Assembly: GCF_042434095.1 (NCBI RefSeq)
Contig: NZ_JBHLUE010000016.1
Coordinates: 248,001 to 312,000, forward strand
DNA length: 64,000 nucleotides
From: KBS50 sp042434095
GTDB lineage: Bacteria > Actinomycetota > Actinomycetes > Mycobacteriales > Micromonosporaceae
Direction of reading: 5' to 3'
Part shown: one piece after another, positions 58,250 through 64,000 of the stretch
Numbering within the stretch: position 1 is the first letter of the stretch
How the letters are laid out: each line of letters opens with the position of its first letter
The notes under the pieces: generated by a model
Database searches by the model: none
What the model was told of the DNA's origin: nothing
The model's input: only the letters and a program-made list of their open reading frames with translations
Position numbers and translations under genes: made by a program

Positions 58250-58269
58250 GACCAGCCGGTGGGCTGGTC
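58250..58269. terminator. small hairpin between divergent hisD and LON-domain gene
   Basis: GACCAGCC-GGTG-GGCTGGTC is a perfect 8-base stem with a 4-base loop. Placed between divergent genes it is more likely an operator or random GC structure than a terminator. Confidence 0.25.
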
Positions 58270-58319
58270 CGGCCCGACTCGGGTCGCAAGATCGAAATCC
58301 GGATGGTCGGGATCCGGGC

Positions 58320-58325
58320 TAGGCT
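58320..58325 (+). promoter_or_regulatory. -10 element of a leaderless gene
   Basis: TAGGCT ends six bases before the GTG at 58332. Confidence 0.5.
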
Positions 58326-58331
58326 CGACCG

Positions 58332-59093
58332 GTGAGTACCCGGTTGCCGCTGTTTCCGCTCGGGACCGTGCTCTTTCCCGGCCTGGTCCTGCCGTTGCAC
58401 ATCTTCGAGCAGCGCTACCGGGCCCTCGTCCGGCACCTGCTCGAGCTGCCTGCCGACGCGCCCCGCGAGTTCGGGGTGCTGGCCATTCGCAGCGGTTGGG
58501 AGGTCGGCGCCGCGCGGCCGGCCGGGCCCGCTCCGGCCGGCGGCCCCGGGGACACCCCCGGCGAGGGCAGCGGAGTCAGCGCGGGCGGCGGAAGCAGCGC
58601 GGGCGCCGTCAGCCTTCACGACGTCGGGTGCACAGCCGAGCTGCGCCAGGTGACCGAGCTGCCCGACGGGCGGTTCGACCTGGTCACCGTCGGCCGGCGG
58701 CGGTTCCGCCTGCTCGAGGTGGACGCCGACTCCGAGCCGTACCTCTGCGCCCGGGTGGAATGGCTGCCGGAGCCCCCCGGGTCGGCTGAGGCCGCCGACC
58801 TGCTGGCGCCCCGGGTGCTCGCGGTGTTCCGGCAGTACCTCGGGCTGATCCGGCAGGATCCCGAGGAGGTCACCGAGCAGTTGCCGGAGGACCCAACGGT
58901 GCTGTCACACCTGGTCGCCGCCACCGCGGCGCTGACCATCGCGGACCGCCAGCGCCTGCTGGCCCTGCCGGACACCACCGAACGGCTCCGCGCCGAGCTC
59001 CGGCTGCTCAACCGGGAGTCCGCGCTGCTGCGCGAGGTTCGCGCCGTGCCGGTGCCGCTCACCGAGCTGGCCCAGCCCGGCGGCCCGAACTAA
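58332..59093 (+). CDS. LON-substrate-binding-domain protein
   Basis: 253 residues from GTG 58332, leaderless. The fold is the N-terminal domain of Lon protease without the AAA or protease parts: LPLFPLGTVLFPGLVLPLHIFEQRYRALVRHLLE, GVLAIRSGWEVG, FDLVTVGRRRFRLLEV, ALTIADRQRLLALPDTTERL. A Gly/Ser/Ala insertion (about residues 62-95) interrupts the first half. Stand-alone proteins of this kind are frequent in actinobacteria beside the his cluster; their role is thought to be substrate binding or regulation but is not proven. Confidence 0.93.
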   Translation: MSTRLPLFPLGTVLFPGLVLPLHIFEQRYRALVRHLLELPADAPREFGVLAIRSGWEVGAARPAGPAPAGGPGDTPGEGSGVSAGGGSSAGAVSLHDVGCTAELRQVTELPDGRFDLVTVGRRRFRLLEVDADSEPYLCARVEWLPEPPGSAEAADLLAPRVLAVFRQYLGLIRQDPEEVTEQLPEDPTVLSHLVAATAALTIADRQRLLALPDTTERLRAELRLLNRESALLREVRAVPVPLTELAQPGGPN

Positions 59094-59178
59094 AGCTCAC
59101 GTCGCCCGGGATCGGTCGTGATCATTGCGGGATTTCGGTACGGACACGCCGAAGGGTTCCACCATTGTCCCGCATCGA

Positions 59179-60144
59179 TCATGACGCCCGAGAATCCGGC
59201 TCCGGTCCGCCGCCGGGCTCCTGGGCAACGCCAGGCTCCGGGCCGGCGCCAGGCTCCGCGGCGGCGCCAGGCCGTGCGGCGGTGCCCGGCCGTGCGGCGG
59301 TGCCAGGTCGTGCGGCGGTGCCAGGTCGTGCGGCAGCGTCGGGCTCCCAGCCGGCGCCGAGTTCCGAGCCGGCGTACGACTCCGGCTCCGGCTCGGGTCG
59401 CAGGGATGGCCAGCGGCTCCATCCGGACAGCAACGTGTAGGTGATCACGGCGCCCAGCGCGGGCAGCAGCAGGTCACCGTGCGGCACCGGGAGCGCTCCA
59501 CCCAGCACCCAGTCGACGCCGCCGGCGCGCAGATCCGGCGGCTTGCTGAACACCTGGCCCACCGGCGCCGACTCCACCAGGCGCCGGAAGTCGGCCAGTC
59601 CGATCCACCGGCCCAGCCGCCACGCCACGGCCGCCGCGCCGATGCCGCCCAACCCCAGCGCCACCAGCGTCACCGGGCCGCGCAGCCGGCGCAGCACGAG
59701 CCACGCGGCGATCGCGAGGAGGACCCCGAACCCGAGGCCCAGCAGGCTGAACCAGCCGTCCGCCGCGATGAACTCCTCCGGCTCGGGCTTCGCCGCCACG
59801 GCGCCGTCGGCCGTCTTCAGCACGGCGACGCCGGGAGCGAGGGCCCGCCAGAGCAGCCCCAGCGGCGCGCCGAGAGCGGTCACGGCGACCACCACGGCGA
59901 TGGCCACCGCGAGCATCCGTCCGGGCCGCCGCGGCCGCGCCCATCGGACGCCCGACCCCATCGGGTACGTCCCGCCGTCCGGCTCGCTCCCCATCGGGTG
60001 CGTTCCGCCGTCCGTACCGGCGCTTGGCGACGCTCCGCTCCCGCCCATCGACGACGGCCCGGCGACGGCGGGTCGTGACTGCTCGTCGGGCCCGGCGTGC
60101 CCGGTCTCGTCTCGCCTGGGCTGATCCGCGGCGGCACCACTCAC
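59179..60144 (-). CDS. DUF2567-like membrane protein with repeat tail
   Basis: 321 residues from GTG 60144, about eight bases after GAGAGGAT. A disordered N-terminus is followed by four membrane helices (LAVAIAVVVAVTALGAPLGLLW, WFSLLGLGFGVLLAIAAWLVLR, VTLVALGLGGIGAAAVAWRLG, LLLPALGAVITYTLLSGW). The arrangement, with the PEPEEFIAADGWFSLLG loop, fits the DUF2567 family of actinobacterial membrane proteins (recognised by pattern). The tail is a run of AARPGT-type repeats encoded by 18-base units around 59265-59335. Function is unknown. Confidence 0.8.
   Translation of the reverse strand: MSGAAADQPRRDETGHAGPDEQSRPAVAGPSSMGGSGASPSAGTDGGTHPMGSEPDGGTYPMGSGVRWARPRRPGRMLAVAIAVVVAVTALGAPLGLLWRALAPGVAVLKTADGAVAAKPEPEEFIAADGWFSLLGLGFGVLLAIAAWLVLRRLRGPVTLVALGLGGIGAAAVAWRLGRWIGLADFRRLVESAPVGQVFSKPPDLRAGGVDWVLGGALPVPHGDLLLPALGAVITYTLLSGWSRWPSLRPEPEPESYAGSELGAGWEPDAAARPGTAARPGTAARPGTAARPGAAAEPGAGPEPGVAQEPGGGPEPDSRAS
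59265..59335 (-). repeat. 18-base in-frame tandem repeats
   Basis: GTGCGGCGGTGCC(A/C)GG(C/T)C recurs about four times, encoding AARPGT blocks in the C-terminal tail of the DUF2567-like protein. Confidence 0.8.
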
Positions 60145-60247
60145 CCGGTGATCCTCTCAGGCGGACCCACCCGGCCGGAGGCCGGTACCGGCAGCGGTAC
60201 GTGACGCGGCACACAGAACGCGCCGGAACTCACCTCCAGCACCACAC

Positions 60248-60266
60248 GTGACACTGTCACTACGTT
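60248..60266 (+). promoter_or_regulatory. palindrome and -10 of the nuclease-like gene
   Basis: GTGACA-C-TGTCAC (60248-60260) is a perfect palindrome immediately followed by the -10-like TACGTT (60261-60266), which ends six bases before the ATG at 60273. The palindrome would sit in the spacer and could bind a repressor. Confidence 0.5.
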
Positions 60267-60272
60267 CCGATC

Positions 60273-61151
60273 ATGCCGAGTGCGGAACATGAGTCTCCGG
60301 TGGCGCTGGCCAAACTGGATCCGGGCATGCTGGCCTGGCTGCTGACGAATGTCTTCGATGTGAAGGTTCCCGACTACCACCATGCGCGCACCCATTCAAC
60401 GGACGTCCGCGTTCTGGTCCCGCGGACCTATCACGCGGACGGCATGCTGCTCTTCTGCGACGCCGCCGACCAGCCACTGCTCGCGAGCGTGCTCGAGGTG
60501 CAACGCGGCTGGGACATCACCAAGCGGCGCATCTGGAAGCTGTACGTGGCCCAACTCGAGGCCGAACTCGATGTCGATGCCGCCCTACTGGTCTATTGCC
60601 CCAGTCCCACGGTGGCTCGACGTTATCGCGGTCTGTTCGAGTTCGACGGGTTGAGCCTGTCGCTCCGACCGTTCATCTTCACGCCCAATGACGTGCCACT
60701 GGTAGTGGACGCGGCGCTGGCCCGCGCCAACCCGGCCCTGGCAGTGCTCTCGGCGATCTGCCACAGCGACCACGCCGACCTGGAATCCACCTTTCCGGCG
60801 CTGGTGGAGGCACTGCGATCGCTCGGTCCGAGCCGGGCGGTCCTCTATTATGAAGTTGTAGTGGCCGGGCTGCCGGTGGCGGCCCGGAAACGTTGGGAGA
60901 CGTTCATGACCACCACGGCCGACCACGAGTTCCGCAGCGAGTTCGCCAAGCACTACGTGAACCTCGGCCGGGCCGAGGGCGAGGCACGAGGCGAGGCACG
61001 AGCGGTTCTGATGGTGCTCGAAGGGCGTGGCGTGGCCGTTCCCGACGAGGCCCAGGACCGGATCCGTGGCTGCACCGACCTGGCCCAGATCGAGACGTGG
61101 CTGCTCCGCGCCGGCACCGCCACAACGATCGGCGACGTCCTCCACGAGTAG
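60273..61151 (+). CDS. PD-(D/E)XK-like nuclease family protein (Rpn/transposase-related)
   Basis: 292 residues from ATG 60273, apparently leaderless. The layout resembles a large actinomycete family related to Rpn-type PD-(D/E)XK proteins: a short helical start (LAKLDPGMLAWLLTNVFDV), then the possible active-site pair Asp in HADGMLLF and Glu in LASVLEVQRGWDITKRRIWKLYV, with Gln replacing the usual Lys (E-x-Q form). The C-terminus is EGEARGEARAVLMVLEGRGVAVPDEAQDRI, a recurrent tail. GC and codon choice are visibly less extreme than in neighbours (more AT at third positions), which suggests recent transfer. Activity is not proven. Confidence 0.75.
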   Translation: MPSAEHESPVALAKLDPGMLAWLLTNVFDVKVPDYHHARTHSTDVRVLVPRTYHADGMLLFCDAADQPLLASVLEVQRGWDITKRRIWKLYVAQLEAELDVDAALLVYCPSPTVARRYRGLFEFDGLSLSLRPFIFTPNDVPLVVDAALARANPALAVLSAICHSDHADLESTFPALVEALRSLGPSRAVLYYEVVVAGLPVAARKRWETFMTTTADHEFRSEFAKHYVNLGRAEGEARGEARAVLMVLEGRGVAVPDEAQDRIRGCTDLAQIETWLLRAGTATTIGDVLHE

Positions 61152-61278
61152 ACACACCCCGTGCACGGCCGTCTTCGGTCGAGGACCACCCGGCAGGCCA
61201 CCTCGGCGCGGACGCGGCGACGGCCGGCCGGGAGCCGACCGCGACGACCGACGCGCCGGTACGGCGCCCGCCGCGCGG

Positions 61279-61935
61279 CTACCGGGTATCGCGTTCGGCA
61301 GCGTGCGTACGCAGACCCGCGAAGATGATCGCGAGCGTGCGCCGCCTGAGATCGCTGTCCCAACCGCCCCGCAGCGCCCCCTGACACGTGCTGGTCAGCA
61401 GGGCCATCACCGCGGCGGGCGCCACCGCCGGATCGACCGCGCCGGCCCGCTGGCCCTGCCGGACCAGTTCCCCGACCGCCGCCGTGAAGAGTTCCAGCGC
61501 GCCGAGGACCTGCCCGCCGGCGGGATGTTCAACGCCGTCGCCGGCTGGGCCGACGTCGAGCAGGTCGACCACGGACTTCTTCTCCGCCGCCTCGTCCACG
61601 AGCCGGGTGAAGACCTCAAACAGCGCGGTGCCCGGGTCGCCACCGCGGGCCAGGGCGACGATCTCCGCCGTCACCCGGCCCAGCAGGCGCTTCATGATGG
61701 CCCGCAGCAGTTCGTCCTTGGTCGGGAAGTGCCGGAACACCGTCCCGATGGCCACCCCGGCCCGGGCCGCCACCTCCTCCGTGGACGCCGACCGGCCGTG
61801 CTCGGCGAAGACCTGTTCGGCGGCGTCCAGGATCCGGTCACGGTTGCGCTGGGCGTCGGCCCGTAGCGGACGAGACGAGCCGGGTGCCGTTCCGGTGCCG
61901 GCCCCTTGCGCAGAAGGTGAGTCGTGACTCATCAT
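61279..61935 (-). CDS. TetR family regulator, divergent from SnoaL-like gene
   Basis: 218 residues from ATG 61935 or ATG 61932. The helix-turn-helix is NRDRILDAAEQVFAEHG plus RSASTEEVAARAGVAIGTVFRHFPTKDELLRAIM. The ligand domain begins RLLGRVTAEIVALARGGDPGTALFEVFTRLVDEAAEKKSVVDLL, as in many TetR proteins controlling small detoxification genes. A palindrome lies in the short divergent promoter region, so it should repress itself and the SnoaL-like gene. Confidence 0.93.
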   Translation of the reverse strand: MMSHDSPSAQGAGTGTAPGSSRPLRADAQRNRDRILDAAEQVFAEHGRSASTEEVAARAGVAIGTVFRHFPTKDELLRAIMKRLLGRVTAEIVALARGGDPGTALFEVFTRLVDEAAEKKSVVDLLDVGPAGDGVEHPAGGQVLGALELFTAAVGELVRQGQRAGAVDPAVAPAAVMALLTSTCQGALRGGWDSDLRRRTLAIIFAGLRTHAAERDTR

Positions 61936-61946
61936 CAGTCCTATCT

Positions 61947-61960
61947 TGAGTGCCCACTCA
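61947..61960. promoter_or_regulatory. TetR operator in divergent promoter
   Basis: TGAGTG-CC-CACTCA is a perfect inverted repeat, centred in the 46 bases between the divergent TetR and SnoaL-like start codons. It has the TGAGTG half-sites common in this TetR subgroup. Confidence 0.7.
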
Positions 61961-61981
61961 TTTTAGCGGAGGTGCGGAACG

Positions 61982-62392
61982 ATGACGCCGACCGAGGCCT
62001 TCCACCGGATGCGCGCGCAGTGGTTGTCCAACACCCCGACGTTCGACGGTGACCTGATGGCCGAGGACGTCGTGGTGGAGACCCCCTTCGCCCCGCCGGG
62101 CCGGCCGCGACGACTCGTGGGACGCGCGGCCAACGTCGCCCGGGCCGAGGTCGGTCGGGCGGCGCTGCCGGTACGGTTCGACGACTGCCGCCACGTCATG
62201 ATCCACGAGACCACCGATCCGGAGGTGATCGTCGTGGAGTACGAGCTCGTCGGCACCCACACCGGCACCGGGGTGACGGCGTCCGCCCCGTTCATCGGGG
62301 TGCTCCGGATGCGCGACGGCCGGATCGCACACTGGCGGGAATACCAGGACCACGCCGCGATCGCCGCGGCCGTCTCGCAGCCAACCGGGTGA
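61982..62392 (+). CDS. SnoaL-like (NTF2-fold) protein
   Basis: 136 residues from ATG 61982 after GGAGG. It has the cone-shaped alpha+beta fold of SnoaL-like proteins: an N-terminal helix (EAFHRMRAQWL), the MAEDVVVETPFAPPGRPRRLVGRAANV segment, IVVEYELVGTHTGTGVTASAPFIGVLRMRDGRIAHWREYQDH. The DGRIAHWREYQD ending is typical. It may be a small hydrolase or isomerase, or bind a hydrophobic ligand. Expression is probably under the divergent TetR. Confidence 0.88.
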   Translation: MTPTEAFHRMRAQWLSNTPTFDGDLMAEDVVVETPFAPPGRPRRLVGRAANVARAEVGRAALPVRFDDCRHVMIHETTDPEVIVVEYELVGTHTGTGVTASAPFIGVLRMRDGRIAHWREYQDHAAIAAAVSQPTG

Positions 62393-62454
62393 GGCCCGTC
62401 CGGTCGGCGTCCGCCGGGACGACTTTGCCCCGTCGATCAGTCGGCCGGTGGTCC

Positions 62455-62648
62455 GACGGTCAGCCGGCCAGCGGCCAGGGGCCAGGGGCCAGGGGTCCGG
62501 CGGTCAGGCCGGTGGTCCAGCGGTCAAGCCGGCCGCCGGCCAGGACCAGCGGTCAGGCCGGTGGTCCAGCGGTCAGGCCGGCCGCCGGCCAGGGCCAGTG
62601 GTCCAGCGGTCAGGCCGGCCGGCGGTCAGGGCCAGTGGTCCAGTGGTC
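62455..62648. repeat. GC-rich minisatellite between SnoaL-like and Nudix genes
   Basis: Imperfect units built from GGTCCAGCGGTCAGGCCGG, CGCCGGCCAGG and CCAGTGGTC fill this gap, with spacing of about 40-47 bases. The array ends at the Nudix stop codon. No gene is seen. Confidence 0.75.
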
Positions 62649-63039
62649 AGCGCAGCAGCCCGGCGTCGCGTAGGTGGGCGAAGACCAGTTGATCCACGGC
62701 TGACACCCGGTCGCGGTCGGCGAGCGTGAGCCAGCCGATCTCCTCGATCTCGTTGTCCGGCGCCGGCTGCCCCCGATGGTCGGCCGTGTAGCAGGCCATT
62801 CGCACCATGGTGCCGGGCGGCTGTCCGTGCGCCGGCGCCGTGAAGGTGCCGAGGTGCCGGGCGGTGTCCGGGACGATATCGACGGTCAGCTCCTCGCGGA
62901 CCTCCCGGACGAGGGTTTCCCCATCCGACTCGCCGGGCTCCCGCTTGCCCCCGGGCAGGTACCACACGTCCCGGCCGCGGCTGCGGGTACTGAGAACCGC
63001 CCCGTCGACCAGAAGGATCCAGGCGACCTTGTCGATCAT
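62647..63039 (-). CDS. Nudix hydrolase (MutT-like)
   Basis: 130 residues from ATG 63039, two bases after the dnaE stop, hence likely coupled. The Nudix box is present: GGKREPGESDGETLVREVREELTVD (G-x5-E-x7-R-E-V-x-E-E; Thr replaces the last Gly). The N-terminus VAWILLVDGAVLSTRSRGRDVWYLPGG is typical of MutT-like pyrophosphatases. It probably cleaves a nucleoside di- or triphosphate; cotranscription with dnaE would suit a role in pool sanitation, which is inference. Confidence 0.92.
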   Translation of the reverse strand: MIDKVAWILLVDGAVLSTRSRGRDVWYLPGGKREPGESDGETLVREVREELTVDIVPDTARHLGTFTAPAHGQPPGTMVRMACYTADHRGQPAPDNEIEEIGWLTLADRDRVSAVDQLVFAHLRDAGLLR

Positions 63040-63041
63040 GC

Positions 63042-64000
63042 TCAGCCGGCGACGGCGCTGGGGCCGAGCAGGGCCTTGAGGTCGGCCATCAGCGCGGTGG
63101 TCGGCGCCACCCGGGTGGGTCCGAGCCGCAGCAGCGTGGCCCGGGACCCGTTGACCAGCTTGACGTGCACCTCGGCCGATCCGGGATGGCTGATCAGCAC
63201 CTCGCGCAGCCGCTCGACCAGCGGCGGGGTGCAGCGCGACGGCGGCAGGGCCAGCACCACCGGCTTCACCTCGTCGGCGGCGGTGATGTCCGGGATGGAC
63301 AGGTCCATGGCCATCAGCCGCGGCTGGTCGTCCCGCCGGTCCACCCGGCCCTTGACCACCACGATGGCGTCCTCGGCGATGTACTGCCCGACCACCTCGT
63401 ACGTGTTGGGAAAGAACAGCACCTCGACGGCGCCGCCCAGGTCCTCCAGGCTGGCCGAGGCCCAGGCCCGGCCCTGCTTGGTGATCCGGCGCTGCACTCC
63501 GGAGAGGATCCCGGCCAGCGTGACCACCTGGCCGTCGTTGACCCTCCCCTCCTCGAAGAGGGCGGGGATCGACATGTCGGCCGCCGCGGAGAGGACGTGC
63601 TCCACGCCGAACAGCGGATGGTCCGAGACGTACAGGCCGAGCATCTCGCGCTCGAAGCTGAGCAGGTCGGCCTTGTCCCACTCGCCCTCGGGGATGGTCG
63701 GCGTCACCACCATCCCGCCGCCGTCGGCGTCATCACCGCCGAACGCGGCGCCGAACAGGTCGTACTGGCCGACCGCCTCGTTGCGCTTGATGTCCAGGAA
63801 CGAGTCGATGGCGTCCACGTGGATGGCCAGCAGGCCCTTGCGGCTGTGCCCCAGCGAGTCGAACGCGCCGGCCTTGATCAGGGATTCGATGGTCTTCTTG
63901 TTGCAGGCCACCGCGTCGACCTTGCGCAGGTAGTCGTAGAAGTCGGTGAACGCGCCCTTCTCCTGCCGGCTGCGGCGGATCGACTCGACCACGTTGGTGC
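63042..64000 (-). CDS. dnaE: DNA polymerase III alpha subunit, C-terminal part
   Basis: The gene continues beyond the right edge, so only the last 319 codons are seen. They include the end of the finger/(HhH)2 region (ACNKKTIESLIKAGAFDSLGHSRKGLLAIHVDAI), the LSFEREMLGLYVSDHPL linker, the OB-fold (VTLAGILSGVQRRITKQGRAWASASLEDLGGAVEVLFFPNTYE) and the tau-binding C-terminal domain. It is the replicative polymerase of the DnaE1 type, judged from sequence pattern and gene order. It is followed directly by a Nudix gene. Confidence 0.95.
   Translation of the reverse strand, partial: TNVVESIRRSRQEKGAFTDFYDYLRKVDAVACNKKTIESLIKAGAFDSLGHSRKGLLAIHVDAIDSFLDIKRNEAVGQYDLFGAAFGGDDADGGGMVVTPTIPEGEWDKADLLSFEREMLGLYVSDHPLFGVEHVLSAAADMSIPALFEEGRVNDGQVVTLAGILSGVQRRITKQGRAWASASLEDLGGAVEVLFFPNTYEVVGQYIAEDAIVVVKGRVDRRDDQPRLMAMDLSIPDITAADEVKPVVLALPPSRCTPPLVERLREVLISHPGSAEVHVKLVNGSRATLLRLGPTRVAPTTALMADLKALLGPSAVAG

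Overview
The window is very GC-rich DNA with strong G/C at third codon positions, many GTG starts and dense head-to-tail operons. Gene order (dnaE; a divided his cluster with a PriA-type hisA; trpC-trpB-trpA near lgt and gltBD; an F420-type LLM oxidoreductase; an AfsR-like regulator; a class I terpene synthase) points to a filamentous actinomycete. The interspersed repeats resemble elements I remember from Micromonospora and relatives, so Micromonosporaceae is the best guess (inference; no rRNA or tRNA is present to check it).

Layout. 1-5.7 kb: end of a GNAT acetyltransferase gene, an orphan EACC1-like gene, a secreted SGNH hydrolase, a secreted C39-like cysteine peptidase, and a membrane-anchored helix-hairpin-helix protein. 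5.7-14.2 kb: an APC permease and glutamate synthase (gltD, gltB). 14.3-22.4 kb: GNAT, a large AfsR/SARP-type ATPase regulator, a flavin monooxygenase coupled to lgt, and a Nudix protein. 22.6-28.8 kb: tryptophan genes (trpA, trpB, trpC, a Trp-associated membrane protein, trpE) plus hisI. 28.8-39.1 kb: accessory units, each next to its own regulator (MerR/aldo-keto reductase, ABC-2 exporter/TetR, DHFR-like reductases/HxlR), an LLM oxidoreductase and a heterodimeric ABC exporter. 39.2-49.9 kb: a TIGR03085 protein, an orphan terpene synthase, a two-component system with a repetitive secreted protein, an acyl-CoA synthetase, a STAS-ATPase fusion, and the MocR/YczE pair. 49.9-58.1 kb: the his cluster (hisD, hisC, hisB, hisH, priA, hisF), interrupted between priA and hisF by ohrR-ohr and a quinone-type oxidoreductase. 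58.3-64 kb: a LON-domain protein, a DUF2567-like protein, a PD-(D/E)XK-like nuclease, TetR/SnoaL, Nudix and the 3' part of dnaE.

How the genes work together. PriA probably does both the HisA and TrpF steps, so the two amino-acid clusters depend on each other; hisI and trpE also overlap by four bases. Translation is tightly coupled: most adjacent same-strand genes share ATGA, GTGA, TAATG or TGATG junctions. About ten other genes appear leaderless, with a -10 hexamer 6-7 bases before the start codon.

Most interesting: at two of the coupled junctions (trpB/trpA and hisC/hisB) a short element has been tandemly duplicated so that each copy is itself a 26-38 codon ORF. Each copy starts in the stop codon of the ORF before it and ends in the start codon of the ORF after it. 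The chain of stop-start overlaps is unbroken, and all measured unit lengths (77, 80 and 113 bases) equal 2 modulo 3, exactly what the overlap requires. This looks like a repeat family adapted to, or selected for, living inside translationally coupled junctions as relay peptides.
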